Assembly (NCBI GenBank): GCA_014621425.1
Contig: JAANBB010000174.1
Location: forward strand, 1 to 64,000
From: Cylindrodendrum hubeiense
Lineage: Eukaryota > Ascomycota > Sordariomycetes > Hypocreales > Nectriaceae
Direction of reading: 5' to 3'
Length of the DNA: 64,000 bases
The position numbers and the translations under genes are program-made. The notes under the pieces are model-generated. The model was not told where the DNA came from. It was given only the letters and a program-made list of their open reading frames with translations, and did not search any database. Shown piece after piece: positions 11,180 through 20,775 of this stretch (position 1 is its first letter; the number at the start of each line of letters is the position of its first letter).

Positions 11180-14158
11180 TCATTTGTATCCTTCATTAGT
11201 CTCGTCCTTGGCAGGCGCTTTTCCTTTATCCATGTTGCCAACCTGATGGTTAAGCCGTGTCGGTCCCGAATATTTGTATCCAGTGTCCGCAGTGTCTCTG
11301 GTTTGATTGACTCGCATTTTCGATGACATTGATTTTATTGCATTGCCGTCAAGGCGTTGAAGCAATTCATTGCCTTTCCTTTGCACACCTGGACAACTTT
11401 GACGAAGAAATTGCTCTATTACCCAATTTCGAACATCATGAGCAGGATTTGATTGATTCGCACCGGCATCAAAGAATAGCATAGCAATATCAGCAGCATC
11501 CAAGCGGCCTAGATTTCCAATAGAAGATGTTCTTATCACCTGCAGCCAGGATGCCCACGGCGTCACTCTGCCGTTGTCCCGGAACACTTCGTTCGGGTCG
11601 CACCCGCATTGAAATAGCAAAACAGCCATTTCCTTCGAAATTAATCCAAGTCGACTGTATTCATCCACGTGATGCATATTACGGTCATGGTACAGTAAGA
11701 CAGTTGCATGATGCAGAGCCGAATTGCACCCGCAAGTAGGCGGGCTGGAGCCAGCGAGCTTGGTGAGTTCTGGATGCGATTTGACATAGTTAACGGCTCC
11801 AGCTTCAAGTGCCAGGGTGAATACTATATGCGACGAGTTTGGTGTAGAGCAGGTTTTGGTTGCATTGACTAGTCGAGTTAAAGACGGCGTGACGAGTTCC
11901 GATTCCTTAATATGGTCGACGAAGGAGTGGAGATGCCAAAATATGTTCAGCCTCTCATCCGGGCGGGCACGGTCCGACTTAGCACCCCACCGAATACCGT
12001 CGCAAAGAAAGTAGTAAGCCTGCCTTTCCAGCAAATTTTCTTTTTTTTCCTTTGGCAAGCTGAGTTTTGCTAGAGATAGGCCCAAGAGGGAAAGGTTGGC
12101 TGCGTCATCTGGCCCCTCCGCCTGCATTTGCAGACAAGGCAGCTTCCAGATATCCTCCTGGCCTAAAAATTCATAGACGGTTCGGTGCATAAAATCCACC
12201 TTCCCGTCAATTTGAGTATCATGATGGGAGAGACCGTCGCAGAAGCAGAAACCTGCGCTTTGGCCTGAGAAATTCCATGGTGTCAATTCCAGCAATCCGC
12301 CGCATCGACTCCTCAGTCGCCCGGCAAGGCGGCCACAAAGCTGACGCATGTCATGTGTATCCAAAGACTGTGCCTCAAAATCAAGTTGATCTTCGTTTAA
12401 GAGAGCTAGACCGAGGGCACTCATGCAGCCTAAACTGGAGGTATGGCCTGCCTGCTGCTTGGTGTAACACAAGCGTAGCAAGTGTGCGCCCTCCTCTCTG
12501 TGCCTCTGTTCAATCTTGTTCAGCATGAGCTGGAACATCTGTTCCAGCTCCGGTGGCAGCTCGTCAACTCGTTGTCGAAGTTCTGCAATGTGATCATACG
12601 CTGCGAACCCGGAAACAAGTGACCTGCACGCAAGAACAACCCAGAGAAAGACTCCATTGGACTTTTCTCCTATGTCGTCCATTATCTCCGACGCTTCTTC
12701 TGGGTACCGTCTGGTAAGCCCTGTCATATATATATGACTTCCAATGGTATCATGCACGTATGACTCGATATCACTTCTCGTCAGGTGATGCAGCTGAAGC
12801 TTTGGCACGTTTTCGAAGGCGGCGACGCAATCTGGAATTGGCCGACTGGAGACGACAATCTTGATATTTCGGTTATTGGTCAGTTCTTTAATAAAACGAA
12901 TCCCGTCCATATGGTTCCCAACGAACTCATCGAGGCCGTCGATGAAAAAGCAGATTTTGCCCACGCCCGCGGAATTTTCAACTAGTACCTTGAAGGCGTA
13001 TTTCGTCTCAGATGGTGATGGAGGGTTGACATCATGGCCGGTATAAAGGATGTCTTTCCACATGGTAGGAAAGGCAACATTGATAAGATCTCTATTTCTG
13101 GAAAGGACCTGGTAGAGTAAGGTCTTTGATAGCCCTTCTTGGGTCTTCTGATCCGCCGTGCCAAGATTCCAGAAGAAGAAGCTAGCTAGGGTGCATGGCC
13201 CGGACGCCCACGCGGCAAGGAGATTCTGAGTCTGCAATTTATGTATGAGGTGCTTCATCAATGTCGATTTACCACTGCCCGCTTTTCCAGAGATCCAGTA
13301 GATGCCAGAGCCGGATTGAAGCCAATGTGCCAGGTTGTCCCATTCGAACTCATCTGTGGGCGGCTCAAGCGCCCAGTCTAGCGTTTTGACGTGCGCCGGC
13401 GCGAGGTCTTGCTCCCTGTCATCCATGGTCCGGAACCAAAGCTTGCGCAAGATGTGCTCTTGACAGATTTTATCTATCGCATTCTGCGTTCCGATGACTC
13501 TTTGTCCAGTGGTGGCCTCTAAGATGAGCTGGAGATCATTGAGAGGCATGCCTTCGAGGTCCCCTTCCGTAAGGGCTAGCGACGAAGTTATCTCAGTGGT
13601 CGTGGGCAGAGTCTCGTTGAGCTTTGTAGTAAAATACGCCATCTCCATGACCAAGCCCTCGAATCGTTTTTTATCACGTATAACCCACTTGAATTTGGTT
13701 GGCCAGTTCGCTTTTTGGTTACGCTGGTCGACTCTTTGGCTAAAAGCCTTGAATTCCCTGATAAACTTATCCCTCAGAGGTCCACTGACACTCGACGTAT
13801 GGTTCGTCATGAGCACATCTGTGCATTGCTCAAGGCCATAGCGCTGACTTAGAGAGGTCTCATCGCCAAGCAATAGCCGTATGCAGCACAATATGCTGGA
13901 CACGGAACTCTGTGTGGTGGGATCGTTTAACCGACGGTCGTAGTCGGTACCACGGTCGGGACGAAGAAGGTTGGTGCGCCTTGCCCATTGGAGGAGCAGG
14001 GTTCTCTCTATGTCGAATTTGGTACTGAGGATCTCATAGTCGCGGCCAAGGCCACGGGAGTCGAGGGCCATGGCACACAAATTCACGACATCGTTGAATA
14101 CACCGATCAGCCCTGCCAGTCCGACAACACCCAGCGCTAACCCGGCCACCTCGGCCAT
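11180..14158 (-). CDS. HeLo domain-NACHT NTPase, NLR-like protein
   Basis: An uninterrupted 992-codon frame from the ATG at 14158. The frame stays open upstream to 14320, but the family N-terminus MAEVAGLALGVVGLAG begins here. Residues 1 to about 210 match the HeLo domain, the membrane-targeting and cell-death-inducing N-terminal domain of fungal incompatibility proteins such as HET-S: a glycine-rich hydrophobic first helix, then GRDYEILSTKFDIE. A linker ending in KTLDWAL precedes a NACHT module with P-loop GKAGSGKST (291-299) and Walker B FFIDGLDE (Asp407, Asp410). A winged-helix/DUF7791-like region follows. The C-terminus has degenerate ankyrin-like pieces (LLFQCGCDPN, LFFDAGA). Signal-induced oligomerisation leading to HeLo-driven membrane damage is inferred from the family. 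Confidence 0.88.
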   Translation of the reverse strand: MAEVAGLALGVVGLAGLIGVFNDVVNLCAMALDSRGLGRDYEILSTKFDIERTLLLQWARRTNLLRPDRGTDYDRRLNDPTTQSSVSSILCCIRLLLGDETSLSQRYGLEQCTDVLMTNHTSSVSGPLRDKFIREFKAFSQRVDQRNQKANWPTKFKWVIRDKKRFEGLVMEMAYFTTKLNETLPTTTEITSSLALTEGDLEGMPLNDLQLILEATTGQRVIGTQNAIDKICQEHILRKLWFRTMDDREQDLAPAHVKTLDWALEPPTDEFEWDNLAHWLQSGSGIYWISGKAGSGKSTLMKHLIHKLQTQNLLAAWASGPCTLASFFFWNLGTADQKTQEGLSKTLLYQVLSRNRDLINVAFPTMWKDILYTGHDVNPPSPSETKYAFKVLVENSAGVGKICFFIDGLDEFVGNHMDGIRFIKELTNNRNIKIVVSSRPIPDCVAAFENVPKLQLHHLTRSDIESYVHDTIGSHIYMTGLTRRYPEEASEIMDDIGEKSNGVFLWVVLACRSLVSGFAAYDHIAELRQRVDELPPELEQMFQLMLNKIEQRHREEGAHLLRLCYTKQQAGHTSSLGCMSALGLALLNEDQLDFEAQSLDTHDMRQLCGRLAGRLRSRCGGLLELTPWNFSGQSAGFCFCDGLSHHDTQIDGKVDFMHRTVYEFLGQEDIWKLPCLQMQAEGPDDAANLSLLGLSLAKLSLPKEKKENLLERQAYYFLCDGIRWGAKSDRARPDERLNIFWHLHSFVDHIKESELVTPSLTRLVNATKTCSTPNSSHIVFTLALEAGAVNYVKSHPELTKLAGSSPPTCGCNSALHHATVLLYHDRNMHHVDEYSRLGLISKEMAVLLFQCGCDPNEVFRDNGRVTPWASWLQVIRTSSIGNLGRLDAADIAMLFFDAGANQSNPAHDVRNWVIEQFLRQSCPGVQRKGNELLQRLDGNAIKSMSSKMRVNQTRDTADTGYKYSGPTRLNHQVGNMDKGKAPAKDETNEGYK

Positions 14159-14581
14159 TATTCGTGCCGTGGGACTGATATGTCGGAGTCTAGGGGCACA
14201 GGACTCAGAGATGAGGGGAAAGAGAAGAAATAGCAGGACAGGTTCTGAGAGGCCGGTTGCCGCATATGGGTAAAGGAAGCATACGGCGATAGGGAAGGTT
14301 GACGTGGTCAGGCTGAGCAATATTCACGGTCGGGCTGAATCGAGTTGTCAGGTGACATGTTGTACCTGAGCGGTACCGCTGAGGGAAGCCACTTAACTTA
14401 CTTCTACGCAGCGAGAGAGATGGTTAAAAATGATGCAAATATGTATTAAAATTATCATTATCGCCGTCTTTCTACGAGGAAGTAAATAGACTGGCCTTGA
14501 CTTAAACTGGGCGCCAGTACTGGGCAGGAAAAATAGACCCGCCTGAAGTTAGGCAGTGGCACAGATGAAGATGACTTGTGC

Positions 14582-14587
14582 AAAAAA
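14582..14587 (-). terminator. RNA polymerase III terminator of tRNA-Asp
   Basis: Six consecutive T residues on the minus strand, 36 nt beyond the tRNA 3' end, the usual Pol III stop signal. An 8-bp-arm palindrome (ACATGTGT-t-ACACATGT) lies just before it at 14598-14614. Confidence 0.6.
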
Positions 14588-14623
14588 GTAATTCATAACA
14601 TGTGTTACACATGTGGCTGGATC

Positions 14624-14694
14624 TCTCCCGCCGGGAATTGAACCCGGGTCTCGAGCGTGACAAGCTCGCATACTGACCACTATACTACGGAAGA
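14624..14694 (-). tRNA. tRNA-Asp (anticodon GTC)
   Basis: Folded by hand. Acceptor stem TCTTCCG pairs with CGGGAGA (seven pairs, one G-T). The D-arm is in GTATAGTGGTCAGTATG. The anticodon stem CGAGC/GCTCG encloses the loop TTGTCAC with anticodon GTC. The T-arm is CCGGG-TTCAATT-CCCGG. No intron, and CCA is not encoded. The gene is 71 nt and closely follows the eukaryotic tRNA-Asp pattern. Confidence 0.95.
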
Positions 14695-16419
14695 TGCCAG
14701 GCGTGTTGCGCCTGTGTAGGTGGATCAGCTCCTGTTGAGGTGAGTGCGCATTATTGAGGGATATATCTTCAGTCAATATGGCCTTCAGAGTGGAGCCAAA
14801 TTTCTCCCCCAGCTTGTCACCCTGCGATGCTATGGATACCTACCTACCCGAGAGATCAGCACGATTGTGCAAGGCTCGATTCTCTTTTTCAATGTGTCGT
14901 ATTTAATCTCTGCCAGATTCGATTTCGCCCCCCGAAACGAAGGTAGCCCAAAGTATAAATGTCTTCCTGGACTCTACATGATTATGTCTGCAAAGAATCG
15001 CGAAATCCCTTCCATTTTGTACTCGACTCAGCATTATTTTCGAGCACATCATCTGATTATCTACAACACGAAACCTTTTCACTAGTAATTTTTCTAGCTA
15101 GCATCATGACCAACCTATCTACTTCTACAGTCCGGGTGCTCAGCCTACGCGCACTGGTGCCTCTTGAAAGCTGCCGTCGTTTGTAATCCACCAAATTTGC
15201 AGCTATCTCGATCTCGATATGTGCCATATAGCCGCCTTCTATCTTACCTCCATGCAATGCGCCGCAGCCGTACAGGGCATGCGACTGAAAAGCGTTCACC
15301 TCCCGCTATCCGAGACCGAGGAGCTGCTTGAGAATGTGTGCTGTCTAGAGAAGACAGCTGAGTTGGGTGGTGGTTGTCACGGCCCATGTCAGCCTACGAC
15401 TAGTAGCACGTCAACCAGTTGCATTAGCGAGAAACGTTGAAAGATAGAGCCACTCATTCACAGTGGGTCTAATGAATTTGTTTTCCATTACTTCATTCTG
15501 CCAAGAGCTCTAATATACATCTGGTTAACCTCGATACCGCACCCGTTCCTTCCTTCCAATTAGTATAAGAAGCTTGCTTTAGGGCCCTTAGATAGAGGAA
15601 ACCAAGGGCTTCCAGCATCATTAATTGCATCCCTAAATCCAGTATAATAGACCTTAGAAGTTCCAGTTCTCGATCAGTGCCAACAATTGGAGGCGTAGCT
15701 TCCCAGCCGTTTCAATGCTGGAACATCAGCGCATTAGCATATCCATTCCATGAGGTTCCAAATTTGTTCCAGTGACGGACGTGTTCGCGGACTGAGCGGG
15801 GAGAAACCGCCTCCGCGAGTTTTGATCATGCAGCACCAAGACTGGATCCTGCTGACTGTGCAGGGTGTCTTAGCCTGAGAACCGGGAGTAAATCAACGAG
15901 ATAGCAGTCGATTGAAAGAAGAACCAGGAGATATAGCCGGTATTAGACTAGCCGACGATGTTCCGGGTGCTCAACTGAGGCGCCATGGGCTTCGGAATGG
16001 TTTCGGATGTGCTTCCATGTTTCAGTGGCCGTCGCGATAGCCGCTGCAGCCCAAATCTGAAACGCCCCGGTAGTCTCACCTTTTCCTTTTCCGCGAAACA
16101 CCCTTAAGAATTATAACACAAGTACGTGGTGCTTGGATGCTTGGATGACGAGTATAATAAAATTTGACGCCTGGTACGATTCGAGTGCTTAGCACGGAAC
16201 CTTTACCGATTTTGTACTTATCTGCCACTGCAACAGTTCCCCTGCAAGATTCCTCGTTATCTTTTGATGCATTCTAATCTTGCCAACTGCCAAACTGCTC
16301 GCTTCCTGATATCTTGAATGCTAAGCTTGATCGACTGACTTTATTTTGTAAGTGTATCAAGTCATGCTCATGGGTCAACATTATTTTCTTTGGAAACTGA
16401 CCGGTTTTATGACAGCGCA

Positions 16420-17682
16420 ATGAGATTGCCCAATCTCAGGTTCCATATGCCTCGCCAGGAGGAAGTGGAAGACGTCGAAGAGGTAGACGATGACGAGATT
16501 GACGACGATGCGGTAGATAATGATGAAAATGAGGATGAAGAGGTGGATGACGACGAGGATGAGAACGGAAACGACAAAGGCCAAAGACAGGGAGCCGATG
16601 ATGACGAACCATCGGGTCCAAAAGGTCCCCCCAGGCGTCCACCCCCTCCCGAAACGACGACCAGCACAGCATCGTTACTCTCTTCAAGCAGCTCTGCCCT
16701 TCCACTAGAGACGCCATCGAGCAGCATTCCTTCGCTGACGGAGACCGTGGCTACCAGCGCCGCCTCATCCCCCAGCACAACGACTGCATCAAGCACAGCC
16801 AGCCCTAAATCCACTTCTCCAATCTCTTCTATTCCAACGTCAGTTGCTGTCTCCTCAGGGACAACATCTTCTATTGTTGTCTCGACCTTGGAGAGTATAT
16901 CCTCGACAACCCTTGCGATTTCGCCTACAACCGAGCCGGCAGAGACAACACAGGCGACACGTGCAGATACGGTGATGCCTATACTTGGTACGGCTACCAG
17001 TTCTACCACTATTTCCAGCGCCACTTTACTACTAGATATTGAGCTTGCCACACCGAATAATACTGCAGGACCTGGGGATGCCGACACAAGGCCGCCGATC
17101 AGGGCAGGCCAAGTTGCAGCAGTTGTGGTAGGGTCTGTATGTAAGTGTTGAGTTTCCCCAATAGCAGGTGAGCAAACTAATGACCAACCAGCCGGCCTTG
17201 CTTTCCTCCTCACGTTCATACTGTTTCTTGATAAATGGCGCAGAAGAAGATTACGAAAGGCCCCCTCATCCACCCACCGTCTATCAGAAAAATGGCGGGT
17301 CTCTACATGGTCTCCTGGCACCGCCCGACCACCCGATGCTATGGAGAATTCGCTCTTGACTTCGGAAGAACAACGCCCAAGAGAGACAACACCCCCAGAC
17401 TCTCAGGTACCATTCGAAAATCCTCCAGTCGCTCAAACGCTGCGGCAATCATTCCACAGATCTTTCACAAGACTTGTCCGTATGAACCCACTGGCACAGC
17501 ATCCAGTCAAGCCAAGCACTGCAGGTTCAGTGTCGCCGAGGCCAAGGTCATTCGTCTCTTCGATTTTCCGCCGGTATTCCTCCGCTTCAAGTTATAGCGT
17601 CAAGTCTGGGTATTCTACATCACCAGAACAGCTACAGGCAGATCCTCTACCCCCACTCCCATCCGCATATCTTACGCGATGA
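16420..17682 (+). CDS. Acidic, Ser/Thr-rich single-pass membrane protein
   Basis: Two exons, 16420-17140 and 17192-17682, with a 51-nt intron (donor GTAAGT), give 403 aa. The ATG at 16420 follows a probable 5'-UTR intron (donor GTAAGT near 16349, branch CTGAC, acceptor ending at 16415); the candidate ATG in the upstream exon stops after six codons. Residues 14-58 are a dense Asp/Glu tract, then a short Pro tract, then about 150 residues of Ser/Thr-rich sequence likely to be O-mannosylated. One transmembrane helix follows (about 231-253, VAAVVVGSVSGLAFLLTFILFL), completed across the splice site, with a basic stop-transfer WRRRRLRK. A 150-residue cytoplasmic tail is Pro/Ser-rich. The layout recalls WSC/MID2-like wall sensors, but no WSC domain and no cleavable signal peptide are seen. 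Function is unknown. Confidence 0.75.
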
Positions 17683-18257
17683 AGGTGAAGGATATACACC
17701 TGCATGACGTCAATTTCACCGGAGGCAACCATTAGAAAGTTCTACTATCAGATTTGAAAATGAAATCCTACTCTTTGATATTAGGTATCTCACATGCAGA
17801 GCGGAGCTTTTCTTTCGTCTTGCATAAATAAAATCCTTACTAGAAGTCCACTATCACTCAGGGCCAGTATAACAGGAAGATATGCTCTGGCTCATACAAT
17901 TAGAATTATTTATTGAAGCGCACAAGACTTTAACAGAGAACGTCTTTCATTAAACTGTCAACAATCTTTGCCACGGCGATGGACTTTTCATCTTTGTACT
18001 TTCCACACACAATCTGTACTCCCACTGGCATGCCCTCCACAGATCAAAATTGTCTATATGATAATTGTCAACTATTCTCTGTTGCCTAAAGGATGTAGTA
18101 ACTTCTGACAAATGAGGACTTATATTGGTCTTTATTGAATTCATCGGCTTCGTTTCTGGGTTGGTATTCTGACCAGTCACTTTCCAGGAGCTGATCCTTT
18201 TCTCTAGAAACTTTGGTGATAGGTAAAATCAAAGCTGCCCAATCCAGTGATATAGTA

Positions 18258-18305
18258 AAGTGGGGTTCCAAAAGTCTTGCAACACACCCCTTTTTACACC
18301 AAAAC
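18258..18305. repeat. Left terminal inverted repeat of the MITE
   Basis: 48 bp, exact reverse complement of 18684-18731, preceded by target-site TA at 18256-18257. Confidence 0.93.
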
Positions 18306-18683
18306 TTACCCTAAACACTCCTCAATAAATATATCAGATAAGCCCTTAAAATACATACAGCAAGAAATATATATAATTCAATACTTATTTATATAATACA
18401 CCCTTTTTTTAATTAATTATTTTCATATTTAAGAGTACTATAATACTTTAAAGGTAGATGTTATTCAAGCCTTCCACTATAGAAGGATTCAGTGCATTTT
18501 ACAGTGGAGTAAGATTTCTAAAATACCAGTATTTTATTTAAAGGTAAGTATATAAGTAAGAGATTTAATACGGAATATTTAGATATATATATATAGACTT
18601 TTAAGTAAAATATAATACATTTTCATTTTTATTAGAATTTTAAAAGCTGTATTTGAATATTTATGGCTGTATGTAGTTGGTGT

Positions 18684-18731
18684 GTTTTGGTGTAAAAAGG
18701 GGTGTGTTGCAAGACTTTTGGAACCCCACTT
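18684..18731. repeat. Right terminal inverted repeat of the MITE
   Basis: 48 bp, exact reverse complement of 18258-18305, followed by target-site TA at 18732-18733. Confidence 0.93.
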
Positions 18732-19444
18732 TATGTTATATCCAATTCTAGTATAACAATTTTATTTAAATTAGATTGTACTTTTTACTGTAGGATGGCC
18801 TATGGTCTTACCTTCGTGGCCTGTGGATCTTAACGTATTGATGACTTTCTTTAGAGTATGTATAATCGGTGGCTGAGGCCTCATCATGCCTTATTACGCT
18901 GTCGTTGATTACGAAACTTATCTTCAGTTTCTTACTGGGGGTAGTGGTAAACTTTTCTGTGCGCCAAGGAATGGGCACGACCCTTGGAATAACTTTCTAT
19001 GGCTCTGCATCCAGAAGAGCCTGTATATATGCTTCAATATTTGTGAGGTTGGTGGCGAGTGGGCTAGCAGTTGTAACGACAATATTTTGCCTATATCTTT
19101 CGATCAAGAGCCAGTTAGAATCGGTTATGTCTTGACAGCAGCCATGAGTGAATTTACCCTCTTCGCTCATAAGGATGTCGAGAATATGTTGGCGACAGAC
19201 CGTAAAGACCACATTGAGCTGCGGGGATACGGACGGAGCCTCTAATATCAATACCAATACCCAGAGGGCTACCATACGCCGCAATCAAGGTGCCTTCGCC
19301 GCCACTGCTACCACCTGATATGAGTCGACGATTGAGAGGGTTAACAAATTGGCTAAACACGTAGTTATTGGAATAAGACATCTGAATTATGCATTAGAAA
19401 GCTAGCATATATGACATCTTTAGTTGACAGTGCACATGGCACAA

Positions 19445-20775
19445 TTAAGGCTCGCCCCAGATCTCGTCAGCGATTTCCCTGACAAGAGCAAGCTTGGCCT
19501 TCTCCTCCGCAACTCCTAGCGGGTATCCGGTCTCATGAGTGCTGAAGCCGCACTGAGGGCTCACGTACACCCTCTTGAGAGCCTCCTCTCGGGTCTCACC
19601 AGTTCCCTTGGCCACCCACTCGCCGGCGGTGAGGACGCGCTGCTTCATCTCCTCCTTGTCCTCGAGCTTGGGCAGCTTGGTGCTGATGACGCCTACGACG
19701 ACGTTCTTGTTCTTGGGCAGGAACTGCAGGGGCTCGAAGCCGCCAGAGCGCTCGTTGTCGTACTCCAGGTAGAAGGTGTTGACGTTCAGGTTCTTGAACA
19801 GCTTCTCAGCGATGATGTCGTATGAACCCTCGGCGAAATGGCGTCCGCCAATCTGACTTGTTAGATGCAGTCGCTTCAAGTCAATTGCAGAGAACTTACA
19901 AAGTTGCCACGGCACAGGTGGATTCCGGTATGCATATCCGGAGGGCATTTGGAAATTGAATCGTTGTAAAGAGCGATGTAGGCATCGAGGAGGTCCTCAA
20001 CGGAGCCGATGTTGTCAGAGTCAGCAGCCCAGCCGTCACGGAACTTCTGAGAGCAGAAGTCTGTAAAAAGTCAGAATCCCGTTGCATAAGAGTCTTTCAA
20101 GTAAAGAGTAAGCTTACAAGCCATGCCAGGGTCGTCAAACTGAACGTTGCGCAGACCAGCCTCGTAAAGTTGGGCTAATTCATCCTGGTACACCTTGGCG
20201 ACATCCTTGAAGTACTCGGCATCGTTGGCATAGGCCTCGGGAGTGTAAGCCTTGCCCTGCTTGTAGCGCATGTGGAACCAGGCGGGAGTGATCATGGTGA
20301 GCTTAATTGCTGCCCAGTCTTCCTTCGGAACGGCCTGCTGAACAAGTCGCAGCTCGTGGAGGTTGGATGTGGACTTTTCGGGGTTGTGAGAAAGCTTGCC
20401 ACCGGCAATAACAGAGTCGCCAGGCATAACGTGTCGGTCCTTCTCAATCAAGCTCACAACATCGGGGTGATAGAGACGGAAAAGACTGCCGTCAGCATCC
20501 TGGAGGCGGGTGGCGCCCTCAAACTCATCCCACATAAGACCCCAGAAGCGAGTGCGGTTGAACTCGCCACTGGTGACAGCCTTGTATCCCAGCTCACGCT
20601 GGAGCTTGACAACATCGGCGACGGCCTGCTTCTCAACCTCGGGGAGTCCCGCCTCCTCGGGGGAGACGCCCTTCTCTCGGATCTGCTCTCGGATATCGAG
20701 GAGCTGTTGCGGACGCAGCAAGGAGCCCATGTGCTCGGCCCGGAAGGGAGCGGCAGATGCAGTGGATGACGACAT
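19445..20775 (-). CDS. Cobalamin-independent methionine synthase (MetE C-terminal/UROD-fold) family protein
   Basis: Three exons on the minus strand, 20775-20118, 20060-19900 and 19852-19445, with introns of 57 and 47 nt, give 408 aa. Joins are in phase (MA-YFCSQKF; CRGNF-IGGRHF). The ATG at 20775 is followed by MSSSTASAAPFRAEHMGSLL, the usual start of these short single-barrel proteins. The zinc and catalytic ligands of MetE are conserved: His267 and Cys269 in GIHLCRGN, Glu303 in FYLEYDNE, Cys374 in SPQCGFST. At about 400 aa it equals only the C-terminal barrel of full MetE (about 760 aa). It is probably a cytosolic Zn-dependent methyltransferase acting on homocysteine or another thiol; the methyl donor is unclear. 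It is divergent from the MFS gene. Confidence 0.87.

Larger units (their letters stand above)
14159..16419. other. 2.3-kb intergenic region with tRNA-Asp and small unsupported ORFs
   Basis: Holds the promoter of the HeLo-NACHT gene (minus) and the tRNA-Asp gene. Open frames at 14744-15085 and 14959-15186 (+) show no motif. A 73-codon plus-strand frame at 15219-15440 is Cys-, Ser- and Thr-rich (CC, C, C, C near its end), but has no recognisable signal peptide and is not called. A probable 5'-UTR intron of the next gene ends at 16415. Confidence 0.45.
18258..18731. mobile_element. Non-autonomous TIR element (MITE), Tc1/mariner type
   Basis: 474 bp bounded by perfect 48-bp terminal inverted repeats (18258-18305 and 18684-18731), beginning AAGTGGGGTTCC, and flanked on each side by a TA dinucleotide (18256-18257 and 18732-18733). 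The interior is A/T-rich without coding capacity. TA target duplication and TIRs point to mobilisation by a Tc1/mariner-type transposase elsewhere in the genome. The AGTGGGGT start recalls fungal impala/mimp TIRs, a resemblance noted from memory. Identical TIRs suggest recent insertion. It lies inside the amidase pseudogene. Confidence 0.92.
17930..19385 (-). pseudogene. Amidase-signature (acetamidase-like) pseudogene, truncated and interrupted by a MITE
   Basis: Minus-strand pieces in correct order belong to one amidase. 19154-19381 has NPLNRRL, GGSSGGEG, IDIRGSVRIPAAQCGLYGL (the amidase-signature serines). 18830-18895 has RPQPPIIHTLKKVI then STGHEGKT. 18140-18255 has LDWAALILPITKV and EADEFNKDQY. 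17930-18035 has CVEGMPVGVQIV, KYKDEKSIAVAKIV, ending in a stop. Several frameshifts separate these pieces. The N-terminal 150-200 residues, including the catalytic-Lys region, are missing. A 474-bp transposon (18258-18731) splits the second half. The gene cannot make an enzyme. Its 5' break lies within about 60 bp of the MetE-like gene's 3' end. Confidence 0.88.

Noticed and set aside
15219..15440. 73-codon Cys/Ser/Thr-rich plus-strand frame as a small secreted effector
   Set aside because: No convincing signal peptide, irregular cysteine spacing and no upstream exon found.
16407..17321. 304-codon minus-strand open frame
   Set aside because: It is antisense to the Asp- and Ser/Thr-rich gene; low-complexity codons keep the other strand open. 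Its own translation is only Ser/Val-rich repeats, while the plus strand has a phase-correct intron and a TM helix.
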